64,000 nt of DNA from Brachypterus glaber (taxonomy: Eukaryota > Arthropoda > Insecta > Coleoptera > Kateretidae). The DNA lies in the NCBI GenBank assembly GCA_958510825.1, contig OY294045.1:12451916-12515915 (forward strand), in the 5' to 3' direction. Position numbers and translations under genes: made by a program. This document shows positions 11,039-22,085 of this stretch, one piece after another. The notes beneath the pieces are model-generated. The model was given only the letters and a program-made list of their open reading frames with translations, made no database searches and was not told where the DNA came from. The stretch's first letter is position 1. Every line of letters starts with the position of its first letter.

Positions 11039-11254
11039 TAAATCCCGAGCTGCGTAGCAGCGAGGGATTTAAGAGTGCGAGGCTATAATAGTCTTCTCTA
11101 CCGTAGTTTATATATTAGTTTTTTCACTACTAGCACTTTTTAAAAATAATAAAAAAGTGCTAGTAGTGAAAAAACTAATATATAAACTACGGTAGAGAAG
11201 ACTATTATAGCCTCGCACTCTTAAATCCCTCGCTGCTACGCAGCTCGGGATTTA
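11039..11254. repeat. Perfect hairpin, two 103-bp arms
   Basis: 11039-11141 is the exact reverse complement of 11152-11254 with a 10-bp AT spacer. Each arm end carries a nested mini-palindrome (AAATCCC ... GGGATTT around GCTGCGTAGCAGC). Immediately downstream (about 11245-11310) a degenerate further copy of part of the arm occurs in direct orientation to the left arm (TCGGCTATAAAAAATGTCTTCTC). It looks like a foldback element end. No TSD or coding region identified. Confidence 0.9.
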
Positions 11255-11572
11255 ATACTCTCGGCTATAAAAAATGTCTTCTCTACCTTGGTATATAATT
11301 ACTATTATTTCCTGAGACCGCAGTATACGATAGTTAGGAATTCCTGGAAAGAAATAGCTTCGTGGTGTAGAGTAAGGACATATATGCTTATCAAGATCTT
11401 TAACAAACTGTTAAAATCTACACGTCTGTTTATGGACGTCGGCTCCTTTGATCTATACGCCGACACCGTTTAAATACTCTACATTAGGGTGGCCAAAAAT
11501 TTACTTAATTATTTACTGCAGGCTTTAAAATGCAATGAGAGAATATAATGTGAACATAAATAGTTATACCAT

Positions 11573-12546
11573 ACTATAGTATTTCCAAAAAAGGTATATA
11601 TTTTTTAAACCTTTCCGCTTGTAAACAATATTTAAATTACCATAGCAACGCAAGATGCGCACGCGTCGTAAACAGTTGTCAAGGTCCACAACCGTTAAAA
11701 CGTTGACATGTGCCATTAACGAGAACAAAACAATGATTCCTTCAAATAATTGGAATAAAAGCGATTTTATGAGCAAATTTTGTTTTTATAGAAATCATTA
11801 CATGTTTTTAGTGAAAGCTTTGACAATTCTTCTTTATTTTACAACAAAACATGGGAAGATAAGGCAAGTAAACACACCAAATTATAAATGTGAAATATAA
11901 CATTAATTTTATAAAATAATTATGTCAAAATACACAATTATGCTTAAAATCGTCACATTTTTACTAGTTTTTCATCAAACTTTGCCCTTAAACAAATTGA
12001 GGAGGCAGCTTTCTTAGGCCTGCCCTCCATACCCTTTTTTTTAAACTACACTAATAACGAAGATATTTTTAAAATTGAATTTAAGCATCCAAAATAAGGA
12101 TTATCAAGTCTATTAGGCTAAATGAATGATTTTCTAATCAAATATTTTCATGCTTTTTATTAAGAAAACCTACCTGCTTTTTATTCTCATGAAAAATTGT
12201 AAAAATTATGTAAAATGAGAAGTATTTGTTGGTTTAGTTTATACAAAATCATTGATATAAGGTAAAAAATATTCAAGTTTTACTTGTAACAGAAATTTTT
12301 AACTTTAAACAAAATTATAAAAATATTATTTAAATATTCCATCAATCTATTTTCTAATCTACTTTCTAATTAATATGTAATATTTTAACTCTGTACGATG
12401 ATTAGAAAATAGACTGATGGAATATTTAAAAGTTTAACTTGGTTATGTTGACATTCAAAACAAGTCAAATGATTCATTGTAAATCGGACTTTGTAAAGTA
12501 TTTAGCGCCAAATTAAAAAAAATAACATATTTGGAAATACTATAGT
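11573..12546. mobile_element. Old, long family B element
   Basis: Ends are inverted: ACTATAGTATTTCC at 11573-11586 and GGAAATACTATAGT at 12533-12546. The left ~230 bp match, in reverse, the right half of the family B copies at 24642 and 51652 (GCCATTAACGAGAACAAAACAATG). The right ~120 bp match their left half (GTTATGTTGACATTCAAAACAAG). The middle (about 11900-12420) is not found in the short copies and includes an internal inverted pair around TCAATCTATTTTCTAAT. No transposase is visible, so it is a longer non-autonomous or decayed form. Confidence 0.65.
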
Positions 12547-13406
12547 CATTGCAACAAGGCGATCTATCTTCACACACATATAAATAATTACTAAAAACAA
12601 GTACATAATATTCAGATCAAGTAAAAATTTATTCATCCGCAAGTATGCTAAGTATGTTAATTATGTAATTTATGTTAAGTATATTTAATTCAAATATTGT
12701 GCTTGATATGAGTTATTTAATTTATTTACACCAAGTTTAAATCAAGTAAAAGTGCCTCATTGTCTGGGTTTGTAGATTTTCTTTAGTTTTGACAAAAAAA
12801 ATATACTTTTTATTCTAGCCTACTCCAAGCACTGTTAAGTCAATAAGCTAAGGCGGCCGCTTTTCTTGTGCTATATTGTCGTTTACAACTGCTATGTATA
12901 TCCTGAGTTTTACTTGATGTGCGCTGGCGCCATTTAAAGAAATGATATATTTCTCAAATATTCATAAATTTTAAGTATTTCCCAAACATTCAGTATCTCT
13001 TATTTTTTAAATTAAAAGTTTTTATTTAGCTTTTTAGGTTAAGAAAATATACCTCTTTAATCTTTAATCTGAAGAATTTTTATTTTATGATTATTTTTGC
13101 AAGGTTGTTTCTACTTCTAAGTAATAATTCTTTAATTAATGAGGAAGGTGGTTTATTTGTGGACCATCAATCATAATTAAAATAGATTTTTAATTTGTCA
13201 TTAATAAAAAATTAATTAATACCTTTCCATTGATTTCAGGATCCCGATCCAGAAAACTGAATTATTGAAACCGCCTTTCTGAAGATGATCATGGGCTCGT
13301 CCACAAGGCAATTCAACACCATTATTGGGCATCTTGATATGAAAATAAGCATCAATCAACAACATTGCCTAATTGTATAAATGTTGGTTCTATTTTTGAA
13401 GCATAA
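12547..13406. other. AT-rich spacer before the LINE fragment
   Basis: No gene or repeat recognised. The segment near 13240-13340 is less AT-rich and may be decayed upstream LINE sequence, but no frame is open through it. Confidence 0.35.
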
Positions 13407-14689
13407 TTAAGAAGATTCTTTAAACTAATAGAATATAAAGCAAATTGTAAGTTTTTTGGTGTTTGTTCGGATGAACTGGATATTGAGATAGGAGTACCTC
13501 AAGGGAGTGTTCTAGGACCTCTTTTATTTTTATTATATTGCGACGATATAGAATTTTTTATAAATATTTTTTGGTGTGCTTTTGCTGATGACTTTTCACT
13601 TTTGTCTTACAATCCTTCAATGAACGCACTAAGAATCAAACTCCAAGAAAACTTGCAATCTGTCTTCGAATATTTTGCTAGAAATGGTTTAGTACTAAAT
13701 CAGGACAAGACAGTTTTTATGCAATTCTATCCATACGGCGCCTACTATAAGGAGAGTCCCTTAATAAAACTGAATAACAAAACTATTCAACAAGTTACTT
13801 CTACAAAACTATTGGGGGTTTTTGTTGACTTTTCTTTAAACTTTAAAGATCATGTGGATGACGTATGCAGTAAGTGCTGTAGGAACTGTTTTGCCCTGAA
13901 AAGACTACACCAAATATGTAGTGAAGATGTTGTTCGTACATTCTATATGTCTAATTTCTTATCTGTAGTAAGATATACAATTATTTTATGGGGTAATGCA
14001 TCTACATCTGATAGAGTTTTTGTTATTCAAAAAAGGGCCATTAGAAATATGTTTGGATTAAAATTTAGGGAATCATGCAAAAATACATTTATAAACAAAC
14101 GCTTATTAACTTTCCCAAGTCTCTATATTTTGGAAATGTTAAAATTTGTTAAATTAAATATAAATAAATTCAAATTATTAAATAATTCTCATGGTTATGA
14201 AACACGTCATGGTACTAATATTGAATATCCCATTTATGGGAGGCATAGCGTAGTGGCTAGCGCGTATGTATAGCAAGTCTACTATCGTAAGTTCGATTCT
14301 CACTGGCGCCGATTTGCCTTTTTCAGTTAATTAATAATTGAAATTTGGCGAAGGCGCTAAGTGAAACGGACATTCCCTAGAAACTGGTTCGAAAGTCAGT
14401 ATAAGCCGGTGGTTCCCTCTACTACTAGCCCACACAAGTCCTGGACTTAGGGGATGCTTGATTAAGTAGAATAGTACGAGGTTAATACAAACAAACAAAC
14501 AAACAAACAAACATTCATAGACTGGAATTACAAAAAAATAATCCCTACTATTTTGGCGCGGTTTTATACAATAAACTGCCTAGGCAGATAAGAGATTTGA
14601 GATATAATTTGTATATGAAAACTATTAAAAATATTTTGATTTTAAATGCATTTTACTCGGTTGAGGAGTTTTTGTCATACAATTTCTAA
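13407..14689 (+). pseudogene. LINE reverse transcriptase C-terminal part, split by SINE
   Basis: The frame is open from 13407 (TAA just upstream at 13404) to 14237 and continues in phase from 14513 after removing the SINE. Motifs in order: IGVPQGSVLGPLLFLLY at about 13488-13538, the catalytic CAFADDFSLLS near 13575-13607, GLVLNQDKT, then TKLLGVFVDFSLNFKDHV and the C-terminal region IILWGNASTSDRVFVIQKRAIR. After the SINE it resumes as HRLELQKNNPYYFGAVLYNKLP and ends SVEEFLSYNF. This is the thumb and C-terminal region of a Jockey/CR1-type LINE reverse transcriptase. Domains 1-3 are absent. Apart from the SINE no stop or frameshift is visible, suggesting moderate age. Confidence 0.88.
14238..14511 (+). 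mobile_element. tRNA-derived SINE with (CAAA)n tail
   Basis: The head carries RNA polymerase III promoter boxes: a perfect A-box TAGCGTAGTGG at 14246-14256 and a B-box AGTTCGATTCT at 14290-14300 (9 of 11 consensus). A ~190-bp unique body with a second GGTTCGAAAGTC-like stretch near 14387 follows, and the element closes with a (CAAA)n tail at about 14488-14511. It is flanked by a 7-bp target duplication, CATTTAT (14231-14237) and CATTCAT (14512-14518), one mismatch. It is non-coding and depends on a LINE for movement. No second copy is present in the window. Confidence 0.85.
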
Positions 14690-14808
14690 TTTGTTAATTT
14701 TTTTTTCTTCTAATTTGTTATTTTTTTTTCTTTTGTTTTTGACTTGTCCTATATCAATGTAAATTGATCGATTGGAACAAATAAAGTTTATTATTATTAT
14801 TATTTTTT

Positions 14809-15051
14809 ATTAATTCGTACCTTGAATTTTAAAATCCTACTCTACTATAATCTTCGTTTGTTTTTCGAAAAAACAGATTCCTTTGGCCAAATGAATATCC
14901 TTTTGAATAAGAAATTTGGAGTAATATAACTAATTGTTATTAACCAATTTTCTGTAAAGGGCTTTTTTCTTTACAAAAATAATGATGTAACAGAATTTAT
15001 GCTGTGATCAAATACTTAATTTTTTTAAATCTCTTGCTCCTTGCCCAAAAA
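14809..15051. other. AT-rich spacer
   Basis: Nothing recognised between the LINE tail and the small inverted-repeat element at 15061. Confidence 0.4.
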
Positions 15052-15060
15052 ACTATAGTA

Positions 15061-15200
15061 GTATTAAAGGTGCAAGTCGCTTGCAAAACAACTTTAGAAA
15101 CCAGTAGTAGAAAAAAAATCCAAATTTCCAGTCTCTGTCAAAGCGTTTTTGAAATATCGTAGTGTAAAGTTGTTTTGCAAACGAATTGCACCTTTAATCG
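15061..15200. mobile_element. 140-bp MITE with 9-bp target duplication (Mutator-like)
   Basis: Terminal repeats of about 36 bp (15061-15096 and 15165-15200), four mismatches, share ATTAAAGGTGCAA and TTGCAAAACAACTTTA. The flanks carry a perfect 9-bp direct repeat ACTATAGTA (15052-15060 and 15201-15209). A 9-bp duplication is the hallmark of Mutator-like elements; the superfamily is inferred from that alone. No coding sequence. Confidence 0.8.
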
Positions 15201-15833
15201 ACTATAGTAATCAACTCATAGTAGGAATGTCATATTAAGTATTAATAGTTTCTTTGAGCAAAGGGCGAGGATTTTTACTAAAATAAATTTCATTCAAATA
15301 TGATAAAAAATCAGTACTCTTGCCTTAAAGATAAACTTTTTTCAGTGTATATCATACAAATGTATAAATTAAATGTAGCTTTATTTCACAAGCTTTTTTA
15401 TTCAGAATAATCTTACTTAGAGTGCCTTTATGTAACGTTTTCCGTCAAGCAAAAGAGAGTAGACATTAAAAAAATCTTGGGAAATGGCAATCGTTTTTTA
15501 GCTTTTTTATAAATTTGTCAAAATAAACTTTTAGGGTTATTTAATATGACATATTTTTAAAGTGCCATATAGACTTGTTTGTTATCGTATATTGGTGAAT
15601 CTTTTCTTATTCCCCAGTTGGGATTGGTCATATTTTGCCCCCATTCAGTTATTACCAAATAGAGTTTTAAATAAATAGAAACCATTTCCTTCCGACTTAA
15701 CCAAGTAACCACATTTAAAAACCTTTTTCTTTAAATATGTGCGCTCATGTAATTTGTGACATCTAATGTCAAAACATAGTTACCAACTAACAAATAACAA
15801 TTTTTACCAGATTTTGTGTCTCCACTCTCTTTC
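15201..15833. other. AT-rich spacer, possible decayed relative of the next repeat
   Basis: Scattered similarity to the 15834 duplication (TTACCAACTAACAAATAAC near 15780 recurs near 16503). No gene. Confidence 0.35.
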
Positions 15834-16262
15834 TTGACAGAAAATGTCACATTAAGACACTCTAGGCTTATGGTAACATTTAAAAACCATTTTTTATTCG
15901 CTTGTATTCCAAAGTGAATATTTTCGGTTAGAAATGTTAAGTTAAAAGTGACACTTTTGTTAAGAGTTTGTCTTTTTGTTTTATTTTGGCGGGCTGCAGC
16001 CTGCCAAAGTACTTTTTCGGTCTCTTATGAAAAATTGCATAGCTGATGTGTTCGCCTTTTTTTCTTGGTTTTTGACAGAAAATGTCACATTAAAACACTC
16101 TAGGCTTATGGTAACATTTAAAAAGTCCAAACCATTTTTCATTCGCTTGTATTCCAAAGTGACGTTTTTCTGTTAGAAATTTTAAGTTAAAAGTGACACT
16201 TTTGTGACAAACTGACAAACTACCGCCCGCCAAAGTACTTTTGCAGTCCCTTATGGAAAAAT
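15834..16262. repeat. Tandem duplication, ~238-bp period
   Basis: Unit one (about 15834-16071) and unit two (about 16072-16262) share TTGACAGAAAATGTCACATT, then CACTCTAGGCTTATGGTAAC, TTCGCTTGTATTCCAAAGTG and GCCAAAGTACTTTT. The second unit is shorter at its end. Open frames here are by-products of the repeat and are not conserved between units. Confidence 0.8.
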
Positions 16263-16547
16263 GTCGGATAACCGACATAACCAAATTAAAACTAATTTTA
16301 CTTATTATTTTTACCTGTTTTTATTAAAAATATGTTTACAAGAAAATAAAAAATAGCGTATGATACACGGACGAGAAATATATCTCGGTCTTAAGCGGTT
16401 GTCAATCTCGGCTCACGCCTGGCTTCACAATCTCCGCATGCGACAGAGAAACATTATTTCTCATTCTTGGATCATAAAATACTATTTTTTTGTCAAAACA
16501 TAGTTACCAACTATAGTTAGTACTAACAAATAAAATTTTTGGCAAAT

Positions 16548-17242
16548 TCTTTAACCAAATTTTATTATCGTAACTATAACATACTAGTATGAAGAATAGC
16601 ATACTACACACATTTTATTACTTAACTATAACAAACAATGACGTCACACTAACTATTCTTAGTAACCACGTACCCTAGGTGGTTTGCTCACATAGTAAGT
16701 TTTTCTATCCTTTTCTATTATATTTCTGTCCACTCCAAATCATATTTTTTCGAACAAGAAGAGGAATAAATTGGTTAGGTATTTTTTTTTTTTGGGTAAG
16801 CCAGACGTTAAAAATATTTGTAAGATTCACAGATCTCATATATATTTATGAAATCTGTGGTCAGATTGTTTTTCCAGGCACTTTTTTGTGCAAGAACCGA
16901 TTAAACTGAAATAATTTTAAATATCGTCACATATCATTCGTTGATAATGTAGGTACCTATAATAAATAATAAATGAGTTAAATAAAAGTAAGTAATTTAT
17001 AAGCTTTATGCAAAAATGTTCTTGCAAAGTTAGGAAAAGCCTAATTTTTTCCTTGTAGACCTCATTTTTGGTTCTCAATTTCAAATATTGCAAAATAAAC
17101 AACTAAATCAACATTTTAACCTCGAAAAAGATTTAGGTATAATAGTGTCCTACTTTACCAACTAACTATTACGTCATTTAAACAACACTCTTCAAGCCAT
17201 ACTAGTATCTTATAGTTCCTATAATAAAATTTGGTTTTTCTT
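16548..17242. mobile_element. Decayed inverted-repeat element
   Basis: AACCAAATTTTATTATCGTAAC-type sequence at about 16552-16597, containing CATACTAGTATG, is inverted at about 17193-17240. The two ~45-bp arms differ at several positions, and some similarity continues inward (ATGACGTCA/ATGACGTAA region). Content between is AT-rich without a gene. It abuts family C on the right. Confidence 0.5.
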
Positions 17243-17889
17243 CAAGCGTACTAAAATGTTCATATTTTATAACTGAACACACTAGTTACAAGTGATCTAT
17301 TTTTTTACAGTAAAAAAATGAGTTCATTGTTGTACGCCGTAAAAAAAAGTTAGTTATCACAACCATCACTGGAGGCAGCACTCTTTGACTTTGATGACAG
17401 CCATACTTTAAACTTGTTTATTATATAAACAGTTGGTTGACTCGAGATTCTGTGCAAATACCTTTAGTGAACTTGATTAAAAATGATTGAACAAGAATAT
17501 ATGGTTTATACACCCAAAAATCTTTCCGAAATTGCAAATGCTACATTAGACAAGTTACCATCGAAATCGCGAAAAGTGTCCGATTTAGCCTACGAAAAAA
17601 ATTTAAAATGAGCTAAGGAAGGTTTAAGTTTATTTCGAAAGGGTTTTATTGGCCTATTTTAATAAAAAAACAGACTTTATTACTGAATAAATTAAGTTCA
17701 AAAATTAATATTTAAAAAAAAATATATAGGATGCTTGAAGAAAAAATAGTATGTTTCACTCAGAGGAAAAGTGCTTTTTTTACTCGTCTGTAGTTTCCGG
17801 ACTCCGATTCGCGTCGTCCGTAAATTCTACAGACTAGTAAAAAAAGCTTTACTTTTCCTCTTAGTAAAACAATATACTATTTTGTCTTC
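17235..17889 (+). mobile_element. Family C element, uninterrupted copy
   Basis: Shares end-to-end similarity with the reverse-strand copy at 40482-43540, from TTTTTCTTCAAGCGTACTAA at the left to AATATACTATT at the right. It carries a small ORF at 17483-17611. The right ~145 bp (17745-17889) is itself an inverted repeat: TTTCACTCAGAGGAAAAGT faces ACTTTTCCTCTTAGTAAAAC. This copy keeps the short ATATATAGG site where the other copy holds a 2.4-kb insert, so it is the empty-site reference. Confidence 0.75.
17483..17611 (+). pseudogene. Small family C ORF, 42 residues, unknown
   Basis: Reads MIEQEYMVYTPKNLSEIANA and continues TLDKLPSKSRKVSDLAYEKN before TGA. The reverse-strand family C copy (43287-43141) encodes a near-identical first 32 residues, then diverges because this copy lacks 13 bp around codon 32. 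The LPSKSRK ... YEK pattern is reminiscent of N-terminal segments of tyrosine-recombinase (Crypton-like) proteins in insects. That is a weak resemblance from memory and could be chance. It could be a leftover exon captured by a non-autonomous element. Confidence 0.35.
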
Positions 17890-18180
17890 ATTTTTTTTCG
17901 TGATAGCTATCACTATAGACAGAATACGTCACATGAAGGCACTCTAATCTTAGTGTCGTGCAAATTTAGTTTTCGACTTTGTTTCATAAACAAAACCTGA
18001 TAATTGGTACAAATATTTATGTAAATTTTGTAAATTAAGCGTAGTCAATATATCGTGAGTCACGAGCAGTTAATTATCTATCAAGGGTTTCTAAACTGTT
18101 ATAATTCATCGGTATAAACAGTATCGTTATAATATGAAACCTATCAATCATTGCATTAAAACTGATATTACTACAGACGC

Positions 18181-19987
18181 TTTTATTATAGTACCGTTCT
18201 ATATTTTCGTGAAGTATTTATTAAACCTCGTGCACAGTTTTTCTTGTGTTGTTACAACACCGCGGTCTGGAAACGATTTTTAGCTTAACTTTCATACAAC
18301 CCAAGTTTTTTTTCATAATTTAATTATTTAGAGCTGGCATCTTTTTAAGCCCAAATTAAAAAAAAATCTATCGATGCGTTTAAAAAAAAAAAATGATATA
18401 TTTAAAAATTATTTTAGATATTCAGATTTTACGTATTTATTTATTTTATTTATTTATTTTTTTTATTTATTTATTTACCGTTCTTTATTTTCGTGAAGTA
18501 TTTATTAAACCTCGTGCACATTTTTTATTGTGTTGTTACAACACCGCGGTCTGGAAACGATTTTTAGCTCAACCCATACAACCCAAGTTTTTTTTTTCAT
18601 AATTTAATTATTTAGAGCTGGCATCTTTTTAAGCCCAAATTAAAAAAAAAATCTATCGATGCGTTTTTAAGAAAAACGATTTTCATTTGATTTAACAAAA
18701 AAAATATGATATATTTAAAAATTATTTTAGATATTCAGATTTTACGTATTTATTTATTTTATTTATTTATTTTTTTTATTTATTTATTTACCGTTCTTTA
18801 TTTTCGTGAAGTATTTATTAAACTTCGTGCACAGTTTTTCTTGTGTTGTTACAACACCGCGGTCTGGAAACGATTTTTAGCTTAACTTTCATACAACCCA
18901 AGTTTTTTTTCATAATTTAATTATTTAGAGCTGGCATCTTTTTAAGCCCAAATTAAAAAAAAAATCTATCGATGCGTTTTTAAGAAAAACGATTTTCATT
19001 TGATTTAACAAAAAAAATATGATATATTTAAAAAGTATTTTAGATATTCAGATTTTACGTATTTATTTATTTTTTTTATTTATTTATTTACCGTTCTTTA
19101 TTTTCGTGAAGTATTTATTAAACCTCGTGCACATTTTTTATTGTGTTGTTACAACACCGCGGTCTGGAAACGATTTTTAGCTCAACCCATACAACCCAAG
19201 TTTTTTTTTTCATAATTTAATTATTTAGAGCTGGCATCTTTTTAAGCCCAAATTAAAAAAAAAAATCTATCGATGCGTTTTTAAGAAAAACGATTTTCAT
19301 TTGATTTAACAAAAAAAAAATGATATATTTAAAAATTATTTTAGATATTCAGATTTTACGTATTAATTTATTTTATTTATTTTTTTTTTTATTTATTTAT
19401 TTACCGTTCTTTATTTTCGTGAAGTATTTATTAAACCTCGTGCACATTTTTTATTGTGTTGTTACAACACCGCGGTCTGGAAACGATTTTTAGCTCAACC
19501 CATACAACCCAAGTTTTTTTTTTCATAATTTAATTATTTAGAGCTGGCATCTTTTTAAGCCCAAATTAAAAAAAAAATCTATCGATGCGTTTTTAAGAAA
19601 AACGATTTTCATTTGATTTAACAAAAAAAATATGATATATTTAAAAATTATTTTAGATATTCAGATTTTACGTATTTATTTATTTTATTTATTTATTTTT
19701 TTTATTTATTTATTTACCGTTCTTTATTTTCGTGAAGTATTTATTAAACCTCGTGCACATTTTTTATTGTGTTGTTACAATACCGCGGTCTGGAAATGAT
19801 TTTTAGCTCAACTTTCATACAACCTAAGTTTTTTTTTTTCATACTTTAATTATTTAGAGCATTGGCATCTTTTTAAGACCAAATTTAAAAAATCTATCCA
19901 TGCGTTTTTAAGAAAAACGATTTTCATTTGATTTAATAAAAAAAAAGATATATTTAAAAATTATTTTAGATATTCAGATTTTACGTC
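18181..19987. repeat. Tandem array, about six units of ~300-313 bp
   Basis: Units begin at ACCGTTCT around 18193, 18477, 18790, 19090, 19403 and 19716 (spacings 284, 313, 300, 313, 313). Each contains TTCGTGAAGTATTTATTAAA, GTTGTTACAACACCGCGG, GAGCTGGCATCTTTTTAAG and AAAAACGATTTTCATTTG, ending in TTTA-rich low-complexity sequence. Units are nearly identical; the first is shortened and the last most diverged. Most of each unit equals the arm of the foldback element that follows. Confidence 0.9.
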
Positions 19988-20642
19988 AAAAAGCAAGAAA
20001 AAAGTTTTTTTACACGTTTGAGTTAAATTGCTTTTTAAGGGAGCTAGCGTACTTTTAAAAGGCATTTTTAGAATATTTATCACTCCATATCTCAGTAACG
20101 GTTTAACTTATTAACATGAAATTTTTCCTGAACTAGAGAACCAATAAATGTAAACAATTTACGTTTTATTAAAATTAAGTTTTTGACCAGGGGCGTAGAT
20201 AATGGGTGCCTTAAAATTAACTGTAATTCCACCCCTGGTTAAATATTTAATGTTTTTATGAGATAAAATGATAATGTTTATTAGTTGCATACTACAGTAA
20301 AAAATTTCAAGTCAATAAGTTAAACCGTTCCTGAGTTATGAAATGAATAATATTCTAAAAATGTCCCTTAAACGTCTTCTAGCTCCCCTAAGAAGCCAAA
20401 AGTCCAAACGTTCATAGAAACTTTTTGTCTCACTCTTTGACGTAAATCTGAATATCCAAAAAAAAATTAAATATGTCATATTTTTTTTATTAAAACAAAT
20501 GAAAATCGTTTTTCTCAAAAACGCATAGATAGATTTTTTAAATTTGGTCTTAAAAAGATGCCAAAGTTCTAAATATTTAAAATATGAAAAAAAACTTGGG
20601 TTATATGAAAGTTGAGCTAAAAATCGTTTTCAGACCGCGGTG
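19780..20642. mobile_element. Foldback element with ~400-bp inverted arms
   Basis: The left arm starts at ACCGCGGTCTGG and the right arm ends CAGACCGCGGTG at about 20641. The arms align for roughly 380-400 bp in inverted orientation (for example CGATTTTTAGCTCAACTTTC near 19797 against its complement near 20610). The centre (about 20170-20240) holds a stem-loop with CCAGGGGCG facing CCACCCCTGG. No coding capacity. Its left arm is the monomer amplified upstream. Confidence 0.75.
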
Positions 20643-21429
20643 ACAAGTGCATTAAAGATACAGAGTATCTCAATAGTCTTTCATCATGCAATTTTGAGAA
20701 TATGCAACTTTGTAAGAGCTGGTGACCATTTTTATTTCACTATTTTCTCCCAGCTGTATTTTATATATGTTTTAAAGTAGGGGGAAATACCCATGAAGGG
20801 GACATATTATTAAATGGGACAGTGCCTGTTTCTGAACTATGCTTCGTAATTTTTGGTTTTTGTTACCATGCTTAGGTGGTCCTATATGTGCAGTTAAAAA
20901 ACAATAAAAAATGGCAAAGTTTAGGTAGCTGGGTTTTTGACAAATTTAATAAATCAGTTCTACCAAGTCAAAAGTATTTTTTTTAAATAATTTTGAAAGA
21001 TATTTTATTGTCGAAAGGTAAAAGGAAATTGTTTAAATTTGGTTTATGTAATAGTCTAGAACAACACGAAACCTATGCCAAACAATCGAATATTCTAGAT
21101 AAATGTAAATATTTTTAGCCTATTTGATAAATTTCTTTTCCTTGAATGAGGCAACTATTTTACTGCATATTTCATTTCCATTTATCTCTAATTCTCTCTA
21201 AAAGGACAGAAAGTCTCTAGGATACTACCCATAAAACAATTTAAAACAGTTCCAACTCAAAATAAACTAATATGTGATATTGATTCAAGAAAACATGAAC
21301 CAAAGTTTGGTAAAATTATTGAAAGTAAATTCTATGCAAAAAAAAGAATGTAAGACTTTAACAGCTATTTTTTTTTTGTTATTAAATGACATTATAGGTC
21401 GTTGTTATTAGTAAGTGATAATAATACCC
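20643..21429. other. AT-rich spacer, nothing recognised
   Basis: No gene, repeat family or tandem structure that I can support. Confidence 0.4.
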
Positions 21430-22085
21430 TTTTAACTTTTGAACGAATTAAAATATCGACTTCAAATTTAGAACTCTTAAATAAGACAACTTAAACTATC
21501 TTTAAGCATATATTGGATATTTTCAGCTCCTAAAATGTGGGCAGGGGGGCATGGGGGACATTTTTTTAAATGGAAAGGGGGGTCGTGTGATACATCATTT
21601 TAAAGCTTATAATATTCTCCAACATTTTTAGGTTTTTTAAAAATGTTTTTTTAAGGTTTTGATTTTTCAATTTTTTGTGCTAAAACATTCGATTTTTTAA
21701 GTTTTTTTTATAAATTTTTATTTGTGTCAACTAAAATTAGTTTAAAAGTATAATTAACATTTTTTTATGATGAAATTAGGCATTTTTAAAAAATTATTTG
21801 TTTTTTTTTAGAGGAATTTTGACATTAATACCCATTTTAAACCCAAATATATTTTTTTTTAATTTAAAAATACGGAGTAAAATGGAGAATTTTATAAGCT
21901 TTAAAATGATGTATTACACGACCCCCCTTTCTATTCAAAAAATGTGCCCCCATGCCCCACTGCCCACATTTTAAGAGTTGAAAGTATTAAATATAAAAGA
22001 TAGTTTAAGTTGTCTTATTTAAAAGTTCCAAATTTGAAGTCGATATCTCAACTGTTTCAAAAGTTAAGACTTTTGGACCTCTCTG
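21430..22085. mobile_element. Family D MITE, left end missing
   Basis: Nearly collinear with 33150-33851: the C/G-run arms (GGGGGGCATGGGGGACATT near 21545), the AT-rich centre (TTATTTGTTTTTTTTAGAGG) and the right terminus ending GGACCTCTCTG before TA. The left terminal ~20 bp containing CAGTGCGGTCC are absent. Its right ~90 bp are included in the tandem duplication that follows. Confidence 0.8.

Larger units (their letters stand above)
13407..14808 (+). mobile_element. 5'-truncated LINE interrupted by a SINE
   Basis: Reverse-transcriptase coding sequence runs from 13407 to the stop at 14687-14689, split by a 274-bp SINE. The LINE then ends in AATAAAGTTTATTATTATTATTATT at about 14780-14808, the same (ATT)-type tail as the element at 4732. 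It is a different, more AT-rich LINE lineage. Confidence 0.85.

Noticed and set aside
11655..11900. 81-codon frame inside the family B element
   Set aside because: Not conserved in the short family B copies and overlapped by an opposite-strand frame.
13270..13300. CTGAAGATGATCATGG as another hammerhead core
   Set aside because: No GAAA follows after a stem and no stem I partner is present.
14238..14310. Possible functional tRNA at the SINE head
   Set aside because: Part of a 274-bp element with a tail and target duplication; the acceptor stem does not close.
18181..19987. Possible CRISPR-like array
   Set aside because: Repeats are ~300 bp long, with no short repeats separated by unique spacers, in a eukaryotic context; it is a satellite-type array.
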